64,000 bases of DNA from Bacillota bacterium (GTDB lineage: Bacteria > Bacillota > Sulfobacillia > JAIMAT01). Below, piece by piece: positions 46,247 through 53,830 of the stretch. The stretch is taken from the NCBI GenBank assembly GCA_029961055.1, contig JASBVM010000047.1:1-64000 (forward strand), read 5' to 3'. The notes under the pieces are model-generated. The model worked only from the letters and a program-made list of their open reading frames with translations, was not told the DNA's origin and did no database searches. Numbering within the stretch: the stretch's first letter is position 1; every line of letters begins with the position of its first letter. Position numbers and translations under genes: made by a program.

Positions 46247-47611
46247 GTGGCCCGGATGCCTTCGACCCGCGTCTCGCGCTGGACCCCCCGCTTCTTCGCG
46301 GTGGCGTTGCTCTGCTTCCTCGCCGCCCAGTCCTGGATGGCGGCGGGGTTGACCTGGCCCTTCCGGTCGCCGGGCTCGCCGGGGACGCTGGTGGCGGTCC
46401 ACCTCCTCACCGTGGGTTGGCTGACCACGCTGATGCTGGGCGCACTCCACCAGTTCGTGCCGGTCATCACCGCCGGCGCGCCCGCGAGCGAGCGGGCGGC
46501 CGGATGGACGCTGGCGCTGGTGGCGGGCGGGCTCGCCCTGATGCTGACCGGCTTCCTGGCCTACGGGGCGGGCGCCTGGCCGCTGGCGCTGGCGCTGCCG
46601 CCGGGCGGCCTGTGGGTGGCGGCGGGCGCCTGGCTCGCCGCCGCGCAGCTCGGCCGGACGCTGGCGTCGGCGCGGCCGCTGCCGCTGCCCGCCCGGTACG
46701 TGGCGGGCGGCCTTCTCTTCCTCGTGCTGGTGCCTGCGCTGGGGGCGGCGCTGGCGCTGGCGGTGGTGGTGCCCGAGCGGGTCGGCCTCGCCGGGGCGGG
46801 CTTCCTGCTGGGGAGGGGGCTGTCGCTCCACCTGCTCGCGGGGCTGGGCGGCTGGTTCACGCTCACCGCCATGGGCGTCGCGCTCAAGCTGCTCAGCATG
46901 TTCGCCCTGGCGCCGGAGGATCGCGGCCGCCTGGGAGCCTGGGCCTTCGGCCTGGCGGCCGCGGGTCTGGGCCTCGCCTGGCTCTTCGGCTGGGGAGGCG
47001 CGGGGTGGGCGGCGCCGGCCGGGCTGGGCCAGGCGGCGGCTGCCGCGGGCGTGGCGCTCTACCTGGCCGACATGGTCCGGCTCTACGGGCAACGGCGGCG
47101 GAAGCGGCTCGAGCTCAACGCCGCCTTCGCCGCCTGGGCCCTGGCGGCACTGGGCCTGGAGCTCCTGGCGCTGGTGCTGGCGCGCCTCGCCGGCGGGCTG
47201 GCGGAGTGGGCGCCGGTGCTGGTCCAGCTGGCTCTCTTCGGATGGCTCTCCGGTCTCGGGCTCAGCCAGCTGGTCAAGATCGTCCCCTTCCTCACCTGGG
47301 TCGAGCGCTACGGGCCGCTGATGGGCCGCGCCCCGGTCCCCCGCGTGCAGGACCTGCTGGACGAGGGGCGGGCACGGCCGTGGCTCGTCGCCTACTTCGC
47401 CGCGGCGGCGACCGGGGTGGCGGCGGCCGCCGGCATCGTGGCGAGCGGCGGGGCGGGGGCCGCGGCCGCCGGCTGGTCGGCCGTCTGGAGACTGGCCGTG
47501 CTGGGCCAGCTCGTGGGCACGGCCGGCCTGGGGCGGGAGCTCTGGCAGGTCCGCCGGGCCCGGCCGGCGACATCGGCGACCGCGCCCTCGATGGTGGCAG
47601 GACGGCGGTGA
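46247..47611 (+). CDS. heme-copper-oxidase subunit I-like 12-TM membrane protein
   Basis: A 454-residue protein of about 12 membrane helices. Helix 2 reads VHLLTVGWLTTLMLGALHQFVPVI (His52, His68), matching the HxxxxxxGW...GAxxxxVP helix of heme-copper oxidases and NO reductases, and a second copy of the pattern occurs at HLLAGLGGWFTLTAMGVALKLL (His195). A later QLVKIVPFLTWVERYG ends the core. The HPE-V/Y and HH copper-B motifs of true oxidases are absent, so it is not a standard terminal oxidase. It may bind heme and handle NO, or be a NnrS-like protein. A paralogue is encoded at 53831-55201. It opens the operon behind Crp/Fnr site A, with DUF2249, DUF59 and hemerythrin genes. Confidence 0.7.
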   Translation: MARMPSTRVSRWTPRFFAVALLCFLAAQSWMAAGLTWPFRSPGSPGTLVAVHLLTVGWLTTLMLGALHQFVPVITAGAPASERAAGWTLALVAGGLALMLTGFLAYGAGAWPLALALPPGGLWVAAGAWLAAAQLGRTLASARPLPLPARYVAGGLLFLVLVPALGAALALAVVVPERVGLAGAGFLLGRGLSLHLLAGLGGWFTLTAMGVALKLLSMFALAPEDRGRLGAWAFGLAAAGLGLAWLFGWGGAGWAAPAGLGQAAAAAGVALYLADMVRLYGQRRRKRLELNAAFAAWALAALGLELLALVLARLAGGLAEWAPVLVQLALFGWLSGLGLSQLVKIVPFLTWVERYGPLMGRAPVPRVQDLLDEGRARPWLVAYFAAAATGVAAAAGIVASGGAGAAAAGWSAVWRLAVLGQLVGTAGLGRELWQVRRARPATSATAPSMVAGRR

Positions 47612-47688
47612 GCGGTGCCCGGTCCGCCCGGCCGCCGGGGACCGCGGGTGGGGAGGGCGGGAGGAGATCGACGACGGGAGGGGTCGAC

Positions 47689-48249
47689 ATGCGGGAAGGC
47701 AGGACGGCGGCGGTCTCGCTCCGGACGCTGGACGTGCGCGACGACCTGCGGGCGGGGCGGGAGCCGCTGGGGCGGATCCTCGAGGCGGTGCGGCAGCTGC
47801 GCGAAGGCGAGGGGCTCCGGCTCCTGGCCACCTTCGAACCGCTGCCCCTCTACCGGGTGCTGGAAGCCAGGGGGTTCGAGCACCGGGCGCGCCGCCTGGA
47901 GGGCGGCGACTGGGAGGTGACCTTCCTGCCCCGGGAGGGCGGCCGGGGTGGCGGGGCCGCGGACACGGCCGTCGGCCGCGCCGGTGGAGGTGACGGAGAG
48001 GGCGGGGCGTGGCCGGAACCGGTTCGCTTCCTGGACAACCGCGGGCTGGAACCGCCCGAGCCCATGATCCGGATCCTCCAGACGCTGGAGGAGATGGCGC
48101 CGGGCGAGGTGCTGGAGGCGGTCAACGAGCGCGAGCCGGTCTTCCTCTACCCGGAGCTGGAGGCGCGGGGTCACGCCATCCGGAGCGAGAGGCGGCCGGA
48201 CGGCGTCCACCTCCGGATCCGGCGGGGGCAGGCGGGAGAGGGGAGGTGA
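47689..48249 (+). CDS. tandem DUF2249 protein
   Basis: A 186-residue cytoplasmic protein made of two DUF2249 domains: LDVRDDLRAGREPLGRILEAV...DWEVTFLP (residues 15-80) and LDNRGLEPPEPMIRILQTLEEM...VHLRI (about 112-180). The domains are joined by a Gly-rich linker. DUF2249 is a small TusA-like alpha/beta domain repeatedly found beside hemerythrin, DUF59 and NO-reductase or nitrite-reductase genes; its biochemistry is not settled. Neither domain shows the TusA catalytic Cys. The ATG follows GGGAGGGG. The next gene starts 5 bp after the stop. Confidence 0.82.
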   Translation: MREGRTAAVSLRTLDVRDDLRAGREPLGRILEAVRQLREGEGLRLLATFEPLPLYRVLEARGFEHRARRLEGGDWEVTFLPREGGRGGGAADTAVGRAGGGDGEGGAWPEPVRFLDNRGLEPPEPMIRILQTLEEMAPGEVLEAVNEREPVFLYPELEARGHAIRSERRPDGVHLRIRRGQAGEGR

Positions 48250-48254
48250 GGCGC

Positions 48255-48596
48255 GTGCGCGAGGAAGATCGCGGGCAGCCGGCGCCCGCCGCCGACCCGG
48301 GCCTGGAACCGCGGCTCTGGGAGGCGCTGCGCGAGGTCTTCGATCCCGAGCTCGGCTACAACGTGGTCGACCTGGGCCTGATCTACGGCCTCGAGGTGGA
48401 GGGCGGCCGCGTCCGCGTGGTGATGACCATGACCACCCCCGGCTGCCCGGCCGGCGACATGCTGGAGGAAGGCGTCCGCCAGCGCCTCCTCCAGCTCCCC
48501 GGCGTCGAGCGGGTGGAGGTCCGCCTGGTCTGGTCGCCACCCTGGACGCCCGGGATGATGAGCGACGATGCCAAGCGCTACTTCGGCTTCGCCTGA
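48255..48596 (+). CDS. DUF59 (MIP18/PaaD-type) iron-sulfur assembly-related protein
   Basis: A 113-residue protein with a DUF59 domain: LREVFDPELGYNVVDLGLIYGLEVEGGRVRVVMTMTTPGCPAGDML. It includes the conserved DPE, the DLG-Y turn and the reactive Cys in TTPGCP. The C-terminus VRLVWSPPWTPGMMSDDAKRYFGF is typical of the PaaD/SufT-like subgroup. These proteins help deliver or mature Fe-S clusters. The GTG is chosen with GGAGGT 7 nt upstream. In this operon it may repair or load Fe-S proteins exposed to NO, such as the ferredoxin encoded at 51328. Confidence 0.9.
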   Translation: MREEDRGQPAPAADPGLEPRLWEALREVFDPELGYNVVDLGLIYGLEVEGGRVRVVMTMTTPGCPAGDMLEEGVRQRLLQLPGVERVEVRLVWSPPWTPGMMSDDAKRYFGFA

Positions 48597-48609
48597 GGGG
48601 GTGGCGGCG

Positions 48610-48908
48610 ATGGAGAAGCGCGAGGCGCTCCAGGCGCTGGCGGGGCTGAGGGCGGGCGGGTTCGATCCCCTGGCGGAGGGGCGCTGGAGACGGAGGTCCT
48701 GGCGCGGATCCCCTTCGAAGAACCCTCGCGCCAGGGGCGGCGGGCCGGCCTCTTCCCGCCCCGGAGCCCGGCGGGCTCGGCGTACGCGGAGCTGGCCCGG
48801 CGGGTGGCCAGGGAGCTGGGGCTGGAGGGGGAGGCGGTCCCCCTGGCTGCGGGCAGGCCCGCGGGGAAGGAGACCGAGAAGGAAGAGGAAGCGGGGGATG
48901 GGGCATGA
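48610..48908 (+). pseudogene. hypothetical protein with a one-base frameshift in a G-run
   Basis: Reading from ATG 48610 gives MEKREALQALAGLRAGGFDPLAEG, then turns to Arg-rich nonsense. The neighbouring frame continues naturally as ALETEVLARIPFEEPSRQ, then a Pro/Gly segment, then AYAELARRVARELGLEGEAVPLAA and on to a TGA that overlaps the next ATG. Adding one G to the run at 48678-48681 would join them into a protein of about 99 residues. The preserved stop/start overlap shows the gene belonged to the operon. It is either a sequencing or assembly error or a recent mutation. The family is not recognised; the LARIPFEEP stretch only loosely resembles the end of P-loop ATPases. Confidence 0.6.
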
Positions 48909-49645
48909 CGGAGAGCGTTCGCCCCGAGGTCGCCGGGGCGGGGCGGGAGCCGGCGCCCGACCCGAACCGGGCGGCCCGGGAGCAGATCGTCCGGCACCAT
49001 GCGCAGCTCCTGGCGGGGCTGGAGCGCCGGACCCGGGAGCTGGTGACGGCGCCGGAGGACGGGTGGGCGGCGGCGCGGCAGGCGCTGCTCGACTACGTCG
49101 ACGCCGAGCTCCTGCCGCACGCGCGCGGGGAGGAGAGAACGCTCTACCGGCAGGCGGTGAGGCTTCCGGAGCTGGCGCTGCTCGTCGACTCGCTCTTCGG
49201 AGAGCACCGTCGCATCGCCGAGCTGCGGGAGGCGGTGAAGGGCGCCTCCTCCCCCCTGGAGGCGTCGCCCGCCGCCGGCGGCCTGCTGGAGATCTTCCGC
49301 CTGCACGCCGAGAAGGAGAACCGCTACGTCGTCTCGGCCCTGGCGGCCGACGCGGGCACCGACCTGGAGGCGCTCCTGGGCCGGCTCCACGAGCGGAGCC
49401 AGCCGGGGGAGGGGCTGCTCGACGTCCGCCACCTGCCGCCCGCCGAGCGGCACCGCCGGATCTTCGCCACCTGGCAGGAGCTCGAACCGGGGGATTCCTT
49501 CCTCCTCGTCAACGACCACGATCCCGCGCCGCTCCACTACCAGCTGGCCGCCGAGCAGCCGGGCCGCTTCAGCTGGGAGGTGCTCGAGGCGGGTCCGGCG
49601 GTCTGGCGGGTGCGGATCGGCCGGCGGGCGGAGACGGGCAGGTGA
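48905..49645 (+). CDS. hemerythrin-like protein with C-terminal DUF2249 domain
   Basis: A 246-residue cytoplasmic protein. Residues 20-160 are a hemerythrin four-helix bundle with candidate iron ligands: HH at 35-36, His/Glu in ELLPHARGEERTLY, His in FGEHRRIAELR, and His/Glu in FRLHAEKENRYV. These are the normal di-iron set of HHE proteins. Residues 172-243 are a DUF2249 domain (LDVRHLPPAERHRRIFATWQEL...PAVWRVRIG). Hemerythrin-DUF2249 fusions bind O2 or NO and, as in YtfE/ScdA relatives, can repair nitrosylated iron centres. The ATG overlaps the preceding TGA. The context of nitrite reduction supports an NO-binding role. Confidence 0.87.
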   Translation: MTESVRPEVAGAGREPAPDPNRAAREQIVRHHAQLLAGLERRTRELVTAPEDGWAAARQALLDYVDAELLPHARGEERTLYRQAVRLPELALLVDSLFGEHRRIAELREAVKGASSPLEASPAAGGLLEIFRLHAEKENRYVVSALAADAGTDLEALLGRLHERSQPGEGLLDVRHLPPAERHRRIFATWQELEPGDSFLLVNDHDPAPLHYQLAAEQPGRFSWEVLEAGPAVWRVRIGRRAETGR

Positions 49646-49654
49646 CGGGGCGCG

Positions 49655-50155
49655 GTGTCGGTCCCCTGGGCGCGGTGGGTCCTCTTCCTTCACCTGGCGG
49701 CGGCCATCTTCTGGATCGGCGAGATGCTGACGCTCTCGCTCATCCTGGTCCCCGCCTCGCGCAAGCTGGGCGGCGCCGCCGAGCGCGCGCGGCTCTTCCA
49801 GGCGGTCGGCCGCCTCTCGCGGCCCTGGATGCTCGGCGCCCTGGCGGTGCTGATCGCGACCGGCCTCGGCAACCTGGCCTTCCGCGGCGTGGGCGGGACA
49901 GAGCTGCTCGCGCCCTCGTTCTACGCTTCCGGCTTCGGGCGGCTCCTCGGCCTGAAACTCGGGCTGGTGACGGTCATCCTGCTCCTCACCCTCCTGCACG
50001 ACCGGGTCAGCCTGCGCTCGGCCGGCGGCCTCCCGGCCGCCCCGGGCGATGCGGGGGCGGCCTGGCCCAGCCGGCTCAGCGCCTGGCTCGGCCGCCTCAA
50101 CCTGCTCGCCAGCCTTGCGGCCGCCTATGTCGGCCTCCGACTCCTGACGGGCTGA
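49655..50155 (+). CDS. CopD-like four-helix membrane protein
   Basis: A 166-residue membrane protein with four or five helices: VLFLHLAAAIFWIGEMLTLSLILVP, PWMLGALAVLIATGLGNLAF, LGLKLGLVTVILLLTLLHDRVS and LNLLASLAAAYVGLRLL. The LHLAAAIFWIG...LVP start and the LKLGLV...HD segment match the short CopD/DUF4149-like family, often found with nitrite and NO reductases. A heme- or copper-related role is possible (His13 and the His in LLHDR are candidate ligands). The GTG start lies 9 bp after the hemerythrin gene, so it ends the operon driven from site A. Confidence 0.72.
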   Translation: MSVPWARWVLFLHLAAAIFWIGEMLTLSLILVPASRKLGGAAERARLFQAVGRLSRPWMLGALAVLIATGLGNLAFRGVGGTELLAPSFYASGFGRLLGLKLGLVTVILLLTLLHDRVSLRSAGGLPAAPGDAGAAWPSRLSAWLGRLNLLASLAAAYVGLRLLTG

Positions 50156-50203
50156 GGACGACCGCCTCCACCTTCCCGGGGGAGGGGGCGCTGAGCGGCC
50201 GGG

Positions 50204-50246
50204 CGTGACCGCGGTCACAGAGGGGTGGGCGGCCTCGCCCTAGCCT
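50204..50246 (+). promoter_or_regulatory. Crp/Fnr-type site B and promoter of the nitrite reductase gene
   Basis: CGTGACCGCGGTCACA (50204-50219, centre 50211.5) is a perfect 14-bp palindrome at its core. TAGCCT starts at 50241, 29.5 bp from the centre, the same distance as in sites A and C, placing activation near -41.5 and the start near 50253, just before the ribosome site. Confidence 0.72.
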
Positions 50247-50268
50247 TGTCAGCGGGGAGGGGAGGATC

Positions 50269-51321
50269 GTGCAGGGGAAGCCGACCGTACGCTGGAAGCT
50301 GCTGTCGACCGCCGCCCTCCTGGCCGCGGTGGCGTTCGTCGCCGGCTGCAGCTCCGCCGCATCGCCGGCGGGGGGCGGAGGGGAGCCTGCGGCGACGAAG
50401 GGCCCGCAGGCCGCGGCGCAGGGGCCGCAGGCCGCCGCCGAGGCCGGACGGATGCTCACCGGGCGCTGCCCGAGCCCGAAGCCGGTGCCCCTGGCCTTCC
50501 GGCGCCAGGGGTCGCACGTCTGGGTGGAGCTGGTGGCGGAGCCGGCCACCCTGCCCATCGCGCCCGACCGCTGCTACCGGGCCTGGACCTTCGACGGGCA
50601 GGTGCCCGGGCCGGTCATCCGCCTGCGCCAGGGCGACCTCGTCACCTTCACGCTGGTCAACCGCGACCCCGAGATGGCCCACTCCATCGACTTCCACGCC
50701 GCGCGGACGCCCTGGAGCGTCAACTACCAGCCGGTCCTGCCCGGTCAACGCCTCACCTTCACCTTCCAGGCCGCCGACCCGGGGGTCTTCCTCTACCACT
50801 GCGGTGTGGCGCCCGCCATCCAGCACCTGGCCAACGGCATGTACGGCGCCGTCATCGTCGATCCCAAGGAAGGGCGCCCGCCGGCGCGCGAGTTCGTCCT
50901 GGTGGAGGGCGAGTGGTACCGCTCGGACGACCCCGACGCGCTGCCGACGCAGGCGCCCGTCTACACCGTCTTCAACGGCTATGCCGACCGCTACCTCCGC
51001 CACCCGCTCGCGGCGCGGCCGGGCGAGCGCGTCCGCTTCTACGTGGTCAACGCGGGGCCGAGCCGGTTCGCCTACTTCCACGTGATCGGCGCGATCTTCG
51101 ACCGGGTCGAGACGGACGGGAATCCGGCCAACCTCCTCCGGGGCGTCGCCGGCGCCGTGATCGGGCCGGGCGGTGCCGCCGTCTTCGAGACCCGCTTCCC
51201 GGAGGCGGGCAAGTACCTCTTCGTCAACCATGCCTTTGCGGATGCGGCGCGCGGCGCGACGGGCGAGATCGACGTGCGCCCGCAGGCGCCCGCGCAGCCG
51301 CTCATGCCCATGGAGCCGTGA
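50269..51321 (+). CDS. nirK: copper-containing nitrite reductase (lipoprotein)
   Basis: A 350-residue two-domain multicopper protein that reduces nitrite to nitric oxide. All key residues are in place with the spacing of characterised NirK: type 1 copper His138, Cys178, His186, Met191; type 2 copper His143, His177, His321; catalytic Asp141 and His271. The signal sequence ends in the lipobox VAFVAGC (Cys27), so it is tethered to the outer face of the membrane, as in Gram-positive NirK. An Ala/Pro/Gln linker (30-60) precedes the cupredoxins. The GTG has GGGGAGGGGAGG upstream. It lies directly behind Crp/Fnr site B and is followed by a ferredoxin gene. Its product NO explains the neighbouring NO-related genes. 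Confidence 0.93.
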   Translation: MQGKPTVRWKLLSTAALLAAVAFVAGCSSAASPAGGGGEPAATKGPQAAAQGPQAAAEAGRMLTGRCPSPKPVPLAFRRQGSHVWVELVAEPATLPIAPDRCYRAWTFDGQVPGPVIRLRQGDLVTFTLVNRDPEMAHSIDFHAARTPWSVNYQPVLPGQRLTFTFQAADPGVFLYHCGVAPAIQHLANGMYGAVIVDPKEGRPPAREFVLVEGEWYRSDDPDALPTQAPVYTVFNGYADRYLRHPLAARPGERVRFYVVNAGPSRFAYFHVIGAIFDRVETDGNPANLLRGVAGAVIGPGGAAVFETRFPEAGKYLFVNHAFADAARGATGEIDVRPQAPAQPLMPMEP

Positions 51322-51327
51322 GCCGCG

Positions 51328-51573
51328 ATGCGCGTCACCGTCGACCAGGAGATCTGCATCGGCTGCCCGTTCTGCGAGTCGGTCTGCATCGAGCTCTTCC
51401 GCGTGGACGGGGGTCTCGCCTTCGTCCTCCTCGACCCCGTCCCCCCGGAGCTCGAGGCGTGCGCCCGGGAGGCGGCGGAGGCCTGCCCGGTCGGGTGCAT
51501 CGCGCTCCACGCCGACGACGAGCCGGTCGAGCCCCGCCTCCTGGCCTCGATCCTGCGGGAGCCCGCCCCCTGA
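51328..51573 (+). CDS. single-cluster ferredoxin
   Basis: An 81-residue ferredoxin: CIGCPFCESVC (Cys10, 13, 16, 20) and the distal CPVGC. The CxxCxxC...CP pattern fits one [4Fe-4S] or [3Fe-4S] cluster, with an extra Cys. The acidic surface is typical of an electron carrier. It starts 6 bp after nirK and is probably co-transcribed; it could supply electrons to the radical SAM protein or another redox partner, since the lipoprotein NirK is on the other side of the membrane. Confidence 0.9.
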   Translation: MRVTVDQEICIGCPFCESVCIELFRVDGGLAFVLLDPVPPELEACAREAAEACPVGCIALHADDEPVEPRLLASILREPAP

Positions 51574-51683
51574 GGCAGGGGCGCCGGGCGATCCGGCCGG
51601 ACTCGCCCGGCGCCGGTCGCGAGGCTCTCGCCGGGCCGTGCCGGCGCTCCCGGCCGTGGTAGCCTTGCGGGAGGGGGAGGTCC

Positions 51684-52388
51684 ATGCCCAGCGACGGCCG
51701 TGTCTCCGAGCTGCTGGCGCGGAGCCCGATCTTCACCGGCCTGGATCCGGGCTCCCTCGCGGCCATCGGCGCGCTGCTCCGCCGCCGGCAGCTGGCGCCC
51801 TCCCAGGTGCTCTTCGAACAGGGCGAGCCCGTCACCGACCTCTTCGTCATCGAGAGCGGCCTGATCAAAGCCTTCGTCCTGACGCCGGGAGGGCGGCAGC
51901 AGACCATCAACCTGCTGGGCGCGGGCGAGGTCGTGCCCCACGTGGGCTTCCTGGAAGGAAGCACCTATCCCGCCACCGCCACCGCCCTCGAGCCGACCAC
52001 CCTCTGGGCGCTCGGGCGCGACCCGCTGATGGCGCTCCTCCGCCGGGACGCCCAGCTCGCCATCCGCCTCCTGGAGATCACCGCCCGGCGGCTGGCCGAG
52101 CTCCAGCACCGGCTCCAGGAGACCGCGCTGGGCGACCTCCGCCAGCGCGTGGCCTATGCGCTGGTCCGCCTGGCGAGCGAGCACGGGCGCGGCGAGGGCC
52201 GCTGGCGGACGCTCCCGGCGGGGATCACGCACCAGGAGATCGCCAACCTGGCGGGGGTCAGCCGCGAGAGCGTCAGCCGCATGATGAGCCGCTTCCAGCG
52301 GAACGGCTGGGTGCGCGAGGGAGCGGAAGGCCATCGCCTGGACGTGGCGGCGCTCGCCCGGGAGATGGAGGGGTTCGACCGCCGCTGA
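51684..52388 (+). CDS. Crp/Fnr-family transcription regulator
   Basis: A 234-residue regulator. The cyclic-nucleotide-binding-like beta-roll covers residues 12-125 (SPIFTGLDPGSL, FEQGEPVTDLFVIESGLIKAF, NLLGAGEVVPHVGFLEGS), then the dimer helix, then the C-terminal HTH ITHQEIANLAGVSRESVSRMMSRF. There is no cysteine, so it is not an Fe-S FNR. The cNMP phosphate-binding RxS motif is not apparent either, which leaves heme-based (DNR-like) NO sensing as a reasonable inference. The recognition helix SRESVSRMMSRF resembles that of CRP, in line with the TGTGA half-sites at sites A-C. It lies inside the regulon it probably controls; TAGCCT (51660-51665) is its likely -10. Confidence 0.92.
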   Translation: MPSDGRVSELLARSPIFTGLDPGSLAAIGALLRRRQLAPSQVLFEQGEPVTDLFVIESGLIKAFVLTPGGRQQTINLLGAGEVVPHVGFLEGSTYPATATALEPTTLWALGRDPLMALLRRDAQLAIRLLEITARRLAELQHRLQETALGDLRQRVAYALVRLASEHGRGEGRWRTLPAGITHQEIANLAGVSRESVSRMMSRFQRNGWVREGAEGHRLDVAALAREMEGFDRR

Positions 52389-52464
52389 GGGAGGGCCGTC
52401 CTTCGGCCCCTCGCCCGGTCGCGCTAGGGCGGACACCCGATTGCCTCCACTCGGATCCTTGTTC

Positions 52465-52507
52465 TGTGAGCCCTCTCACTTCGCGCGTCGCTCTCCTCGC
52501 CTACGGT
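52465..52507 (+). promoter_or_regulatory. Crp/Fnr-type site C and promoter of the radical SAM operon
   Basis: TGTGAGCCCTCTCACT (52465-52480, centre 52472.5) has both TGTGA and TCAC half-sites. TACGGT starts at 52502, again 29.5 bp from the centre. The leader to the radical SAM ATG is about 110 nt and holds no gene. Confidence 0.68.
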
Positions 52508-52621
52508 GGTCGCGGGACGACGCTCCGGCCGGTGGCTTCCGGGGGGCACCTGGCCTGCGGGCGGTCCGCGAGATGCTCTCCGCGAGACGCTCTGGAGACG
52601 CTCCGGGAGGAGGCGGGGGCC

Positions 52622-53767
52622 ATGCCGGCCCTGGCATTCGATCAGAAGCCCTTCATCGTCATCTGGGAGACGACGCGTGCCTGCCAGCTGGCCTGCCGCC
52701 ACTGCCGGGCGCGGGCGGTGCGCCGGCGCCACCCCGGCGAGCTGAGCACCGAAGAGGCCTTCGGCCTCGTCGACCAGCTGGTGGAGATGGACCGGCCGCT
52801 CTTCGTGCTGACAGGCGGCGACCCCATGGAGCGCGACGACCTGGTGGAGATCGTCCGCTACGCCAGCGCGCGGGGGCTCGTCACCTCCATCACGCCCAGC
52901 GCCACGCCCAGGGTGACCTTCGAGCGCATGCGGGCGTTGCGCGAGGCCGGTCTCGCCCACTGGGCGTTCAGCCTGGACGGCTCCACCCCGGAGATCCACG
53001 ACCGCTTCCGCGGGTTCCCCGGGACCTTCGCCCTGACCATGGAGAGAATCGGCTGGCTTCGGCAGCTCGGGATCCCCCTGCAGATCAACACCACCGTCAG
53101 CCGTTTCAACGTGGACGACCTGCCGGCCATGGCGGAGCTGGTGGAACGGCTGGGGGCGGTCCGCTGGAGCCTCTTCTTCCTGATCCCCACCGGCCGCGCG
53201 CGCCTGGGCGACCTGCTCTCGCCCGAACAGCACGAGCAGGTCCTGCTCTGGCTCGACGACCTGAGCCGGCAGGTGCCGTATGACATCAAGACCACCGAGG
53301 GGCCCCAGATCCGCCGCATCCGGGCGATGCGCGAGGCGGCGGCGACGGGAGGAGGGTCGCCGTCCGCGGAGGACGCCGAGGTCGTCGAGACGGCGACGGA
53401 GGCCGGTCGGAGGGAGGCGGGGGGCGTCCCGCGCAGCCGGCGGCCGGTCTGGGACGGAAACGGCATCCTCTTCGTCTCCCACGTGGGGGAGGTGTACCCG
53501 TCCGGCTTCCTCCCCGTGGTCGTGGGCAGCGTGCGCGAGACGCCCCTGGCCCGGCTCTACCAGGGGTCGCCCGTCCTGCAGGCGCTGCGCGACCCCTCCC
53601 GGTACCGAGGGAAGTGCGGCTACTGCCCGTTCCGCCGGCTCTGCGGCGGCTCGCGGGCACGCGCCTATGCCGTGACGGGAGAGTACCTGGAGGCCGATCC
53701 CTTCTGCACCTACATTCCCGACCCGCGCGCCGCCGCGCGGGAAGGGACCGGGGCTAGGGCGGGCTGA
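52622..53767 (+). CDS. radical SAM/SPASM protein
   Basis: A 381-residue enzyme. The radical SAM cluster motif is CQLACRHC (Cys21, 25, 28), followed by the GGDPM SAM-binding motif and a TIM-barrel of the usual length. The C-terminal SPASM-like region holds CGYCPFRRLCGGSRARAY...DPFCTY, with at least four Cys for an auxiliary [4Fe-4S] cluster. It resembles the TIGR04053/NirJ-AhbD-type group that acts in heme or peptide modification. In a nitrite-reduction cluster a tetrapyrrole role is a natural suggestion, but no other heme d1 genes are present. A Ser/Glu/Thr insert around 245-265 is not conserved. It has GGGAGGAGGCGG before the ATG. It leads the operon behind site C. Confidence 0.85.
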   Translation: MPALAFDQKPFIVIWETTRACQLACRHCRARAVRRRHPGELSTEEAFGLVDQLVEMDRPLFVLTGGDPMERDDLVEIVRYASARGLVTSITPSATPRVTFERMRALREAGLAHWAFSLDGSTPEIHDRFRGFPGTFALTMERIGWLRQLGIPLQINTTVSRFNVDDLPAMAELVERLGAVRWSLFFLIPTGRARLGDLLSPEQHEQVLLWLDDLSRQVPYDIKTTEGPQIRRIRAMREAAATGGGSPSAEDAEVVETATEAGRREAGGVPRSRRPVWDGNGILFVSHVGEVYPSGFLPVVVGSVRETPLARLYQGSPVLQALRDPSRYRGKCGYCPFRRLCGGSRARAYAVTGEYLEADPFCTYIPDPRAAAREGTGARAG

Positions 53768-53830
53768 GCCGCGGCTCCGGCCGGCGCCGTTCTCCCAGCG
53801 GATGTGGATCGAGAAAGGGGGGAAGGCCGG

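Noticed and set aside
47615-47688. A longer start for the DUF2249 protein within the same open frame
   Set aside because: Upstream codons are Gly/Arg/Pro-rich and the ATG at 47689 has GGGAGGGG directly before it.
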